Part shown: positions 1-10,885 of the stretch, piece after piece
Position numbering within the stretch: position 1 is the first letter of the stretch
Layout: each line of letters opens with the position of its first letter
NCBI GenBank assembly: GCA_021396245.1
Contig: WNYE01000101.1
Location: 1-64,000, forward strand
Reading direction: 5' to 3'
Source: Sporothrix humicola
Lineage: Eukaryota > Ascomycota > Sordariomycetes > Ophiostomatales > Ophiostomataceae
Length of the DNA: 64,000 nt
Made by a program: the position numbers and the translations under genes
The notes under the pieces: model-generated
What the model was told of the DNA's origin: nothing
The model's input: the letters and a program-made list of their open reading frames with translations, nothing else
Databases searched by the model: none

Positions 1-304
1 TTTTATATTTTATATTTTATATTTTTAAGTTTATTTATTTTTTTTTTATTTAATCGTTATATTTACGTTTATAAATATTAAAAAATAAATATTACCGTTT
101 AATTATATTATATAATTTATAAATATTAATTTAATAAATACCACTTAATTACCCTTTAACGTACGCGGGCATTAAACACGACATTAATACCTTACTTACG
201 CCCGCGAGTATTAAAGCCGAAATTAAATATACTTTTTTATTTTATACCCGCGAGTATTAAAATATACCCCTAACACAACAACACACACATCTCTCGATTA
301 CACG

Positions 305-1790
305 TAACGCCCGCGGGCGTCAAAACTTACCCCTAATACAACAACACGTACATCTCTCGATCGTACGGCTTTATTTTATGTTAATAATATCGTCGTAAAT
401 CGGATACGACACTTTTTAATTTTTTTTTAAACTATATATATAAGTAACGACGATATATTTAACCGTTACGATGTCGTATAATAATTATACGTTTCTCGAT
501 CGTACGTAACGCCCGTGAGCGTTAAAACTTACCCTTTATATAACTATACGTACGTTTTTCGATCGTACGTAACGCCTACGAGCGTTAAAACTTACCCTTT
601 ATACAACCATACGTACGTCTCTCGATCGCACGTAACACCCGCGGGTACTAAAACGAGCTTTCTTGTTTAAACGGCCCCTCTAAACTTAAATCACCACTCC
701 CTGACACTTCCTTTTTAAACAACACATATAAGCAACGACGATACATTTAACCGCCACGATATCGTATAATAACTATAAATTTTACGAGGATTCGTTAACT
801 CCGTCGTTTAAGTAACGTCCGCGGGCGTTAAAACTTACCCTTAATACAATAACACGTATATCTCTTAATTACACGTAATACTCGCGAGCGTTAAAACGGC
901 TCCTTTAAACTTAAATTATTACTCCTCGACACTTTTTTTTTAAATAATATATATAGGTAACGACGATATATTTAACCGCTACGATGTTATATAATAACTA
1001 TAAATTTTACGAAGATTTATTAACTCCGTTACTTACGTAACGCCCGCGAGCGTTAAAACTTACCTCCAACATAATAATACGTACGTTTTTCGATTATACG
1101 TAACGTTCGCGGGCGTTAAAACTTACCCCCGATATAATAATACGTATATCTTTTGATTATACGTGACGCCCGCGGGCATTAAAACGGTCTCTTTAAACTT
1201 AAATTATTACTCCTCGACATTTCCTTTTTAAATAATATATATAAGTAACGACGATACATTTAACCGCCACGATGTCGTACAACAACTATAGATTTTACGA
1301 AGATTCGTTAACTCCGTTGCCCACGTAACGCCCGTGGGCGTTAAAACTTACCTTTAATACAACAACACGTATATCTCTTAATTATACGTAACGCCCGCGA
1401 ACGTTAAAACGGTCCCTCCAAATTTAAATTACTACTCCCCGATATTTCTTTCTTAAACAACATATATGGGCAACGACGATATATCCAACCGCTACGATAT
1501 TATACAACAATTATAAATTTTACGAAAATTCGTTACCTCCGTTACCTACGTAACGCTCGCGGACGTTAAAACTTACCGCCGACATAACAATACATATATC
1601 TTTCGATCGTACAACTTTATTTTATATTAACAATATCGTCGTAAATCGAATATAATACTTTTTAATTTTTTCTTAAACTATATATATAAGCAACGACGAT
1701 ACATTTAACCGCCACGATTTTATACAATAACTATAAATTTTACGAAAATTCGTTAACTCCGTCGCCTATATAACGCCTACGAGTATTAAA
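305..1790. repeat. Satellite-like tandem array with 63-bp subunits
   Basis: An anchor motif (AACGACGATAYATTTAACCG) recurs at 446, 734, 959, 1247, 1472 and 1692, giving spacings of 288, 225, 288, 225 and 220 bp. Between anchors lie copies of a subunit that starts with TAACGCCCGCGGGCGTTAAA. Copies begin at 507, 570 and 633; 813 and 876; 1038, 1101 and 1164; 1326 and 1389, exactly 63 bp apart inside each group, with single copies at 305, 1551 and 1771. The 288/225 difference is one 63-bp subunit. The subunit core GCCCGCGGGC is a 10-bp palindrome. A variant block containing CGTCGTAAATCG follows the single copies at 305 and 1551. The copies differ mainly by C/T and G/A changes, as RIP would produce. 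Confidence 0.85.
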
Positions 1791-2037
1791 AAAAAAATAA
1801 AAGTTATAAATATAAATAAATAAACGAAAATTAATAAAAACTTTACGTCGTTAACGACGGTTAAAAAAATAAATCTTTACGTCGTTGTGGACGATTTAAA
1901 AAAAACTACTCGTAATAGATTTAAAGAGTATTTTTGTTTTATTTTAATATAAGTTAAGATTTTAATGGTTTTAATTCTTACACTAACCTATCCGATCGCC
2001 GAAAACACACCAAAAGTTTTCAGCCAGTCGCCGGAAT

Positions 2038-2105
2038 CTTTTCGCCGAAAAGACACTAAAATCCTCGACCCACAACCACTTTAGTCGTGTCTTTTCGCCG
2101 AAAAG
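2038..2105. repeat. Pair of 15-bp palindromes, possible element terminus
   Basis: CTTTTCGCCGAAAAG, a palindrome around a central C, occurs at 2038-2052 and again at 2091-2105. The sequence between them forms an imperfect inverted repeat (AGACACTAAA against TTTAGTCGTGTCT), so the stretch could fold as a long hairpin. It lies at the edge of the RIP-like block and may be the end of a decayed transposable element; that origin is inference. Confidence 0.5.
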
Positions 2106-2575
2106 TACTCCTAATAACTGTTAGAAGCTTGTTACCTATTGTCCGATGATACGCTCGGCCTCTTATTCTATGATCGCTTTAAGTTCTCTACGGTTAGGGT
2201 CGTGTTTATTTTCCCCGATGGGTAATCTAAAGGAACTAACGGCTTGTACAGTACAGCCGGGGTGTTTACTATTTCTTAAAGAGGAAGCCGCCGAAAATGG
2301 CGGGGAATCCACATGGAAGAAAATTACTATTAAAAAGTTATAAAATATCGTAAAACCTAAACCTACGGAGCCAGTTCCAAATTCAAACTTTACTTTAAAA
2401 ATATTTTAAGATAATTACCGTTTAAAGACTTGAAAAATAAGAACTCCGTTAAAACAAATAATATACTCCGTCCTTTCAACCATATCTATATATTTACTCG
2501 TATTTTTTGGTTCTTTTCTCTACCAAACCTACAGACAAACACTACACTCCGTGTATTTCTCAAACCAAAACGACA

Positions 2576-4040
2576 TCAAGGAATGCTAATCTTGGCATGC
2601 TCGGTCTTCTTGGTACTAGCACGACCGCCAAAGCCCCAGCCGATTTGATGCGCCACTTGGATGTGCGTATTAATATCATCGGCCCAGGCCCAGACTAAAC
2701 CGGGGTTCTTCTGGAACATGCGGCCTGCCGCAATCAGGTCTAAGGGTACGTCGTCGTCCGACTTGCCGCCAGCGATCAGCTCCTGGGCCAGCGTGCCCGT
2801 TTTGATGCTGCCGACGGCGCTGATGAGCAGTCCATCGCCCACGGACTTCTTGATCTGCTTCGCGAACGCTGCCTGGTAGCCGGGCCCGCCCTTGACCTTT
2901 TGGGCCTCGTGGTTGCCACCGCTCGATACATCGAGAACATCGACACCGTGCTTGGCGAAGAGGTGCGCCAACTGAACGCTCTGGTCGACCGTCCAGCTCT
3001 CGCCAGAGTAGTCCGGGTTCGTGTCGAGCCAGTCGGTGGCGCTGATGCGGACAAACAGCGGCATCGTCTTGGGAATGACGGCGCGGACCTCGCCGACCAG
3101 CTCGAGTGCGAGGCGCGTGCGGTTCTCGAAGCTACCGCCGTACTTGTCGGTGCGCTTGTTGACGGCGGGCGAGAGAAAGGAGGAGATCAGATAGCCGTGT
3201 GCGAAATGGAGCTCGACGACATCGAAGCCAGCGGACACGGCACGGTGCGCTCCCGCGACAAAGTCCTTTTTGAGCTGTCCAATCTCAGCGAGGGACATGC
3301 TGCGAGGTTTCGGAAAATGCTCGTTAAACGGCTCCTCACTAGGACCCACGACGTCATCGGGCCATCCGTTGACTTCGACGGTCGCTGTGGCCCCGGAACT
3401 GAGCCACGGCGCGACGGTCGACGCCTTGCGGCCGGCATGGGCAAGCTGGATGCCGATGAGTGCGTTTTGGCTGTGGGCAAACTCGACATGCTTTCGCAAC
3501 GTGTCGACATGTGCATCAAGCCAGATACCCGAATCCTCAGGCGTGATGCGGCCGTTGGCCTGCACCGCAGTGGCTTCGACCATCATGAGACCGGGCTAAG
3601 ATATTTGTTAGCGAGGGCGAGGGTGAGTGCGAGGGGCTATATTATGATGTCATGGAATGCCAACTATCGGAAATAATCTACGACATAGAACTTACCCCAC
3701 GCTGAACCATGCCGCCATAGTGCGTGATGTGCCACGGCGTATGGAATCCCTCATGGGCACTGTACTGGCACATGGGGCTCACCCAAACTCGATTTGGCAG
3801 TTTGATACCTCTGATTTGGAGAGGCGTGAACAGCTTCGGGATCGGTGAGCCGTCGGCCGGCGGAATGCCCGTGCCTGCAGGCGGGTCTTGCTCAGGTGTG
3901 TAAAAAGGGGCATTCTTGGCGGCTGTGTTGGAGATGGGAGCCGTGCACTTTTCCTGTTTGGCGAGTGTAGGCGTCTCTGGCCGGGACACGGTAATGCCGT
4001 GGTGAGGATGGACAATTCTTTTCTGGAGATAAGCAGCCAT
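2576..4040 (-). CDS. Old Yellow Enzyme / NADPH dehydrogenase (YqjM-like)
   Basis: FMN-dependent ene-reductase of the NADH:flavin oxidoreductase family, about 454 residues; such enzymes reduce activated C=C bonds with NAD(P)H. Two exons, 4040-3696 and 3595-2576, are joined by a 99-nt intron (GTAAGT donor, GCTAAC branch site, TTAG acceptor). The join gives GGMVQRG followed by PGLMMVEATAV, which is continuous with the family. The substrate/FMN motif LAHAGRKAS is at residues 166-174. A second conserved block, HFAHGYLISSFLSPAVNKR, begins near residue 245 and is followed by DKYGGSFENR. Residues 1-60 are a poorly conserved extension before KLFTPLQIRGIKLPNRVWVSPM. The ATG at 4040 is the first in frame. 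Membership of the family is firm; the substrate is unknown. It may be the outermost member of the oxidoreductase-rich island. Confidence 0.88.
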
Positions 4041-5381
4041 GGCGAAAACGAAATGCGATTATGATGTGCCGAAAGACTGGAAGAGGAAACGATATTTGGT
4101 CGACTTGTCTTGTTATACGAGTGAGGTTTACTATAGCAGTCGTCCTTGTATATATAATCATGATATTGTTATGATACAGCAACTGATTTCGTGCTCGACA
4201 GACCCCGCAAATAAATATATTACTAAGGACCAAACACCGATGTAACCTCTATGGCATCTACCGTCTGTAACCTAGACCCGATCGACGGAGCTAAAGGCGT
4301 TCCGTATCGACGAGCAAAGCCCACCTTTCAAGCGGTAGAAACATTAGCCATTTGAAGTCCGGAATCTTTGCTGAATAATGCTTGGACAAGACCGAGGGAA
4401 AGAAGAAACAGGGAAAAAAGAGGAATTTAGTACTTTAACGTCTTCTGTAGCGACCGAAGTGGAGAAATGGGAATGCTTAGATCCCGGTGTATTAACGTTG
4501 GACGCCGAATCTGCTCCTGGGCGCGCACCTTTCGGCATTAATGATGTAGCACAATTATCATAGACGTCAGCACGTAGAAAAACGTAGCGCAAATAATTCA
4601 ATATTACGTGATATGTCCCTGATAGTGCTGTGACGATCTTTTGTAGCAAGCGTGAGTTGGTAGGAGGGGTAACACAAAAGGTATGTGATGTGGTGGGCTT
4701 GGCTTTGCTTAGGTCAACAGAAACTATGTTGTGTATGACGCTAAAGTGCCTCCCTCTCTAAATGATGCGGGCGAGGCATTCCTACGACTTATGCATTGGC
4801 CAGATCACGTATAGAGCGTGATCTTTCACGTGACAATATGTGTCTCCTAATTCCGACAGAAACAGTTCAGAGGACGCGGTTACTCCCACTCGAGAGTGAT
4901 GTCTCTATGCCGTATGTCGTAGTCCTGGCTACATTCTCATCACAGTCGTTTGATTTGACATGAGCGCAGGTGACTTCTAACTTGTAGGACGGCTGATGTG
5001 TTACTTTTTCAATATTGGGACACCGGGGCCACGGTCATTGGTCCATCGGCCATTGGCTTTAGTGATTTTGGTCGTGTCGGCATCGACTGTTGGTGATTGC
5101 GAACTAGCATCGGCCGTTGGACTTAAGGAGAGTGGCTGACTTTTGAGCATCTTTAATGCGCACTCGACATGGACAACAACGAGTATAATAAGGGACCTTC
5201 AATCCAGGGAAAGTCAGCAATCTCACTCCCAGTTCTTTGTGATCTCTTGATAAAGTAATCCATATCGACAACCACTTCGACTTACATCCGCTGTTCAACT
5301 ACACTTGATACACGTCTTATAGACCGGCTTTTTTCTCTCTTCTATTGTCTTTTCACCCCCTTAAACTTCGACACCGACAAA
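4041..5381. other. Intergenic, no gene recognised
   Basis: This is the shared upstream region of the divergent OYE and SDR genes. Only short open frames without family features occur. A perfect inverted repeat (GATCACG at 4803-4809, CGTGATC at 4817-4823) is followed closely by an E-box CACGTG at 4827-4832. These are candidate regulatory sites but nothing more can be supported. Confidence 0.5.
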
Positions 5382-6260
5382 ATGACTACTCCGGTCTTCT
5401 TCATCACCGGCGCCAGCTCCGGCTTCGGCAAGGCCATCGCCCTCGACGCCCTGGGCCGCGGCTACCACGTCGTCGCCTCTGCCCGTGACGCCGGCAAGCT
5501 CGCCGACCTCAAGTCGGCCGGTGCTGCCGTGCTCGACTTGGATGTGTCTGCGGGCGACGCTGTGGTAAGTGCCGCCTTCCAAAAGGCCGCCGCCCTCTAC
5601 GGCGGCCTCACCCACGTCGTCAATGCCGCCGGCTACGTCCTCGAGGGAGCCGTCGAGGAGGCTAGCCAGGACGAAGTGGCCGCCATTTTTGCCACCAACG
5701 TCTTCGGCGCGTCGGCCACCGCCCGCGCCGCCGCGCCCTACCTGCGCGCCGCCGGCCAGGCCGGCCGCCAGACCGCCCTGGCCAGCTTCGGCTCCATGGC
5801 CTCGTACAACGCCATGCCCGCTACCGCGCTCTACAGCGCCACGAAGGCGGCCGTGTCGCTGCTGATGGAGGGCGTAGCCCGCGAACTCGCTCCTTTCAAT
5901 ATTGACGTGACGTGCATTGAGCCGGGCTATTTCCGCACCGAGCTGCTCAACACGGGCACCGGCGCGTCACGCAAGGCCGTCACCAAAGAGCGCCTCGACG
6001 TTTATGAAGGGACACCTGTGTCGGATGCGCGCAACGTGCTGGTGGCCGCCGACAACAAGCAGATCGGTGATGTCGACAAGGGCGCCCGCGTCATTGTGGA
6101 CGTGTTGACGCGCACGGGCGTGGCCAAGGGCCGCAAGGCGCCGGAGCACCTGGTGCTGGGCGCGGACTGTGTGGACAAGGTGCGCGAGGTCGCCGCGGCC
6201 AATGAGAAGTCGCTCAAGGCGTGGGAAGAGGTGTCGCGGTCCACGGACCACGAGGAGTAG
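5382..6260 (+). CDS. Short-chain dehydrogenase/reductase (classical SDR)
   Basis: NAD(P)-dependent oxidoreductase of 292 residues in one exon, probably cytosolic. The cofactor motif TGASSGFG is at residues 9-16, and the NAAG motif at 81-84. The catalytic tetrad is complete: Asn106 (ATNVFG), Ser138, Tyr151 and Lys155 (YSATK). The C-terminal part is longer than the roughly 250-residue minimal SDR, as in the fungal group annotated as 17-beta-HSD-like or retinol-dehydrogenase-like SDRs. The ATG follows a CACCGACAAA context. Coding GC is very high compared with flanking DNA. It is divergent from the OYE gene across 1.3 kb. The reaction is a carbonyl/alcohol interconversion; the substrate is not predictable. 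Confidence 0.9.
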   Translation: MTTPVFFITGASSGFGKAIALDALGRGYHVVASARDAGKLADLKSAGAAVLDLDVSAGDAVVSAAFQKAAALYGGLTHVVNAAGYVLEGAVEEASQDEVAAIFATNVFGASATARAAAPYLRAAGQAGRQTALASFGSMASYNAMPATALYSATKAAVSLLMEGVARELAPFNIDVTCIEPGYFRTELLNTGTGASRKAVTKERLDVYEGTPVSDARNVLVAADNKQIGDVDKGARVIVDVLTRTGVAKGRKAPEHLVLGADCVDKVREVAAANEKSLKAWEEVSRSTDHEE

Positions 6261-6557
6261 GAACGACGGGTGGAAGCTACATGAAAAAAACATTGGTGAG
6301 AACCTAATTATAGAACGGATAAATGAAAAAAACACGATATATACGCACTTTCGGAATCCGGCTCGGCAGGAACGAGTCATGTAAAAAATTAAGCTTTCCC
6401 ACCCGTGACAAGTACAGCGTGTAAAAATTCGAAGTCAACCCTCCTTCCAGGAAGAAATAATTCGGATTGCCGTTGCTTCACGGGTCGACCGGATATCTGA
6501 ACGTTTATTTCCCTTTCTATTTTTTAAAGAAAAAACAATAGCCTTCCTATAATTACG

Positions 6558-6918
6558 ATGAAATACACCACTCTCATTGCCGTCTTCGTTAACCTAAAGT
6601 GTACGGTCTCTTTGCCTACAAAACATGGCCTACCACAGAATCTGACCTGGCCGGTCTGCTGTGCGACGGTGAGAACGCTTTCCCCATATTATTCTGTCAA
6701 ATATTTCAATTGTGGCTAGTTAACGAACACACCATACATAGATGGCCTGTGACTGCTCAGGCTTCTTCCCACAACTTTGTTGTTATGTGCGTATGAATCG
6801 ATTTTTACACTCTCCTATGTTCCCGTACTAACGTGTGATCCTGGAACAGCTTTCATGCCAGGAATACCGTCTATGTGGTCCGGGATCGAGCAACCCGGGG
6901 ATTGAGAAAAAGATGTAG
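6558..6918 (+). CDS. Candidate small cysteine-rich secreted protein
   Basis: Three short exons, 6558-6668, 6742-6786 and 6850-6918, join in frame to a 74-residue protein. Intron 1 is GTGAGA...GTTAACG...TAG (73 nt); intron 2 is GTGCGT...TACTAACG...ACAG (63 nt). Exon 1 starts MKYTTLIAVFV, resembling a signal peptide, although Lys14 weakens the hydrophobic core. The product has nine cysteines, including two CC pairs (34-35 and 50-51), a dense pattern typical of small secreted proteins or effectors. No family is recognised; the Cys spacing does not clearly match hydrophobins. Because each exon is tiny, the model depends on the splice sites. It could also be a decayed gene or chance. GTGCGT donors do occur in better-supported genes of this window (8733, 34078). 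Confidence 0.4.
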
Positions 6919-7437
6919 CTTGCTATTTGGGTGGATGAGCAGTCTGTTGCAATTGATGCTTGCTTCTGTTAGGGAAAGAACCGAGTGGGGTTATTTTTTG
7001 GTGAAGCCAACATCCAGTAATAACGTGATTGTGTCAGACGGAGTGTGGCTTCTACCGGACGTTCCTAGACTCGCTATGCAGCACTGAAAGTGTCTGTCTT
7101 ACAGGCTCATCCAAAATAAATACGGCGGCTTGAAGCACGAGGCCTTTCAGAAATCACTTGTATTCGTTGTATGGTAGTTGTTCTCCTCCCTGAAAATGAG
7201 GCTTTCCGAGCACACATTCGGGTCACACGACATATCATGTGACACGCACGTGATGTACACATCAACCCTTACGGAGTACGGAGTACTTATGACCATACTG
7301 TTTGTTCGACAGATTGTGATGACAAATCGAGGTGGGCAGTTCCCCCAATCGCTTTCAAGGAACGAACAACCTGTGAACAATCTGGCTTCCCAAACAACAA
7401 GACACCTCAACGTAGCTTTCGAAACCCACTACAGCTC

Positions 7438-9480
7438 ATGGAGGATATCTCGGAGATTTTCCACAGTGGAGGTGGAGATGGAACTGGTGTTCTGGACCCA
7501 GACCAAACCCTCCACGCTTGTCCCCTCTGCCGCAAGCAGTTTGGTCGCAGTAAGGTCTTCATTTCCTTCGCTCCTCCTTTGCCACTTTTATTTGTCGTTC
7601 TCGGTTATTGGTTCATTACTAGGCGTCATGGCTAACCATTGTTGTTTCCTTCCTTCTCCTTCTGCTTAATGCAGAAGACCTCAGAGACAGACACAGGCGG
7701 CGATGCCAAAAGTCCATCGGCAAGATCCGGCCCCCCAAGAAGAGAGCATGTGAGAGATGCACGACATCCAAGTTGAAGTGCGACTATGAAAAACCGTCGT
7801 GTATGTTTTACTTTTTATACTTTTCGTGTTATTCTTTTATCGGGCCTTTTGTTTTTATGAAGCCTTTCATCCAAGTCGGTCCACTGATGCACTTACTGAC
7901 CACCTTCTTTGTAGGCAGCCGCTGCCTTTCTCGATCCGCTGTATGCCAATACAACATTGGCCAGGGCTCGGTCCTAGCATCTACAGATATATCCGAGGCT
8001 GAAATGCTCGAACGCGAACAGGCCGCCCCTGCAGAAGAGACATCGGATTTCGTTTCCGCGCTTCTTCAGATTCCCGATGCTGACCCCCTCCAGTCTGTAG
8101 CGATGGCAGGCCTGGAAGACAGCATGAACTGCCAATGGGACGATCTTGACAAATCCGGGGTAGGCGGAGATCTTCTCTTACACGACGGGCTTCTCGGTGG
8201 TGGTTTGGGCGAGTCTCATGGCGCAGAAGTTGCCTTTACCGAGGCTGCCGCACTGCAGATCCCCACGGCCACACCTGGAGGCCAGAACGGAGGCCAGAAC
8301 GAAGAGCAGAAGGAACACAGCAGCAGTTTGTCGGCACCGTTCTCGCTACACTTTCAACCCAAGTCCATTCTCGAGCCAGCCGACCACCTGGCCCAGCTGA
8401 TTGCCAAGTCGCTAGCAGCAACTGCCGCCGCTGAGGCAACCAAGAACAACAGCCGAAAGCGGCCACGGCTCTACCCGGGCATGTTTAGCCTGGGTGAGGT
8501 GGCGCGGCTGGTGGGGGAATACCCGATGCGGATGCTGCAGCCAACCTTTTGCTCGCCCTTTATCCATCCGACGCTGTGTCGACAACGCCCGGACGGCAAG
8601 GGCCCACCAACTCCTCTTGCCGTGGCGTTTGCGTGCGTCAGTATGAAGATGCACATGGAGAGCGAGGGCAAAGAGAAAGAGTTTGTCTGCGAGACCATGT
8701 CGCAGGAGCGGGACAAACTGATCAAGCAGCTGGTGCGTTGCATGTCCCACGGCGTAATCGGCTATCAGTGTCTTATCTGGATTTATGCTGACATTTCGAT
8801 AGCCCTTGGTGCTGGACAGTTACGAGGAAACCTGCGTCGTCCTACAAGCGCTCTGCATCTACGGCATCGAGGCCCTGATTGCGGCCAATCGTTTCCCGTC
8901 GAGGCTCAACTTGGCCGTGCTGCACCACGAGTATCTTGTCCGGGCAACACGGCGTCTGTTGCAGCAGATTGCCAGCACGACCCTTGAGGGCCGCTTTGCC
9001 CACTCATTTCTAGGCTCCCCACGTGTCGCCGGCGTCGACGTCAACGTCGACTGGAAGACGTGGGTCGTAAAGGAATCGCTACGCCGCACGCTCTTTTTGG
9101 TCTACATTATCCACGAGCTGCTCCACGGCGCCGAGACGCTCGACCATGCCTACTTTGAGCCGTTGTTTGCTAAGGATGAGGGGGGCATGTACGAACACAT
9201 GGCGCTGCCCTCGAGCGATGCCCTGTGGCGGGCACAGAACGAAGACGACTGGAAACGTGCCTTGGATCTGGAGGCAGTGCAGTCTCCAACCGACATACAT
9301 CTCAAGCTGGGGGACGCAGAACGGCGCGTTGCCGGCGGAGACGAACCCTGGGTGCTCGAGGAGTTTTTGCACCTCCCGGAAGTGACGCGGTTGATACTTT
9401 CTGTCAGTCCCCTCTACGGCGCTGCACAACGATGCACATATTCACAGCCGATCTTAAACAACACGAGTGCTTCGACCTAA
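7438..9480 (+). CDS. Transcription factor with C2HC finger plus Zn2Cys6 cluster
   Basis: Nuclear regulator of 577 residues in four exons: 7438-7549, 7675-7800, 7915-8732 and 8803-9480. The first splice restores a C2HC zinc finger (Cys28, Cys31, His44, Cys48; C-x2-C-x12-H-x3-C). The second restores a complete Zn2Cys6 cluster (Cys63, 66, 73, 80, 83, 90; spacing 2-6-6-2-6). Both zinc modules are therefore split by introns, which strongly supports the gene model. The middle (about 90-280) is acidic and Gln/Ala-rich. The C-terminal half resembles the fungal-specific transcription factor domain. The intron 3 donor is GTGCGT. Tandem C2HC/C2H2 plus Zn2Cys6 factors are a known minority class in fungi. 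It ends 79 bp from the convergent Gal80-like gene, suggesting a regulator/co-regulator pair (inference). Confidence 0.85.
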
Positions 9481-9559
9481 TTTAAATTTATGCGGGCCGT
9501 CCAGCAGAGGCGGTGGCTATTCTATCTGGAAGCTGGCCCGTCTCACCGGCTCGTCGCTT

Positions 9560-10885
9560 TCATTCCTTGAACGAACTCAGCCACTCTTCCACCTCGGCCG
9601 CTCGTGCGGCACCGCTCTCAATGTTGGGCCACTCTGGGCTTTTCCGGATGTCGTCTTTTCCAACGCCGCGCTTAGCATCCGCATACGCATAGAGGAGCGT
9701 CTGCATAGCTCGCGCCCGCGGGGGAACTTGCAGCTGTAGATCGCTATAGCCCCAGGCGACATTCTCAACAGTGTTTTTGTCAAACGTCCAAAGCTGGATG
9801 TTCAGGCCGCTCGGGCCCGGGTCCGTCTCGAACGAGGCTCCGTCCGGGTCGACAAGACGGATCTTGCCCGTGGTGCCCGTCAGTGTCCACTCCAGTGCCG
9901 GGTTGCCGGGGAACGGGAAGCCGCGCTGGTAGTGAACCGACAGCGTGGCGGGCTCGTTGTCTGTGCGAGCCGATTTGACGAAGCCTGAAAGGGTTGTGAG
10001 CAATAAAACCAGGCGGGAATTGCATTAACAGGAGGATATTAGTTTCTCACCGTGAAGGGACAGGAGGTCTGGAACGTCGGAGCGGACGGTTTCCACAATC
10101 TCTTTGGTGGTCGGGTCGATGATCTTGACGTCTGGGCTCTGCAACTGTGTTTGTGCATGCGCGGTCCCCGGGATGTAGGTGCCAACAGTTGATTCGACGG
10201 CATCCATCACTGTGGGAGGAAAAGTAGGAAATTTGTGAGCAAGACGTCTGATAATACTTGTAATCTCCAGGTAGAACTCACAATGACCGACGATGATTGT
10301 AATGGGATTGCCGCCAATGGCGCGCTCGGCAAAGTACTTGAGCCCAATGGGCCACACGCCCGAGGCGACAAAACCTGCGTGCACATTGACTTGCACATTC
10401 AGCACCTTGCCAATCGCTCCCGCGTCCAACAGTTCTTGGACCTTGAGTACGGCCGGCGCGTACCGCCGCTGCACGCCCACAATGGTGCCGGACCCGCTCG
10501 TGCGCGCCGCCTCGACGAGTCGCTGCGTGTCCTGCAAGTTCGACGCAATGGGCCACTCCACATAAACGTCCTTGCCGGCCTGCACGCTGGGCAGGACGGC
10601 CGCGTAGTGCGTGTCGACACGCGTCGAGCACAACACAAAGTCGACATTCGGGTCGGCCGCCAGGTCTTCTGGACTACCATACGCCTTGGTCGTGGCCGGG
10701 TCGAGACCGTAGGCTTGGATGGCCGCCTCGGCCTTGGCGACCCTCGTGTTGCACAATGCCACGATCTGGAAGCGCTCGCGGCCGGCCTCGGTCAGCAAGT
10801 TTGGCAGGTGCGCGACCTCCGCCCACGAGGTGGTGGCCGACTGAGAGAGGCCGATAATGCCAACACGGACAGGCGGTTGAGACAT
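9560..10885 (-). CDS. Gal80-like Gfo/Idh/MocA family protein
   Basis: 395 residues in three exons: 10885-10282, 10209-10051 and 9984-9560. Introns are GTGAG...CAG (72 and 66 nt), and splicing restores IIVGHLMDAVE and SLHGFVKSARTDN. The N-terminal Rossmann start RVGIIGLSQSA is followed by a Gal80-like WAEVAHLP. Where catalytic Gfo/Idh/MocA enzymes carry EKP, this protein has Glu110-Trp111-Pro112, so the usual Lys is missing. A VEW motif at that place is a feature of the yeast Gal80 repressor, as remembered from the family. The protein may be a nucleotide-binding co-repressor rather than a dehydrogenase, or an oxidoreductase with altered chemistry. Lying beside a Zn2Cys6 factor, a sugar transporter and a rhamnosidase favours a sugar-sensing role (inference). 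Confidence 0.82.

Larger units (their letters stand above)
1..2400. repeat. TA-rich, RIP-like degenerate repeat block
   Basis: This block is dominated by A/T, with TpA steps everywhere and the remaining G/C concentrated in CpG-containing islets. No believable gene lies in it. That composition is what repeat-induced point mutation leaves in fungal repeats (known process; its operation here is inferred). The composition changes sharply at about 2.5 kb where the first gene begins. The internal satellite organisation is given in separate entries. Confidence 0.8.

Noticed and set aside
305..1790. CRISPR-like array
   Set aside because: Repeats are tandem with no unique spacers, the host is eukaryotic, and no cas genes exist.
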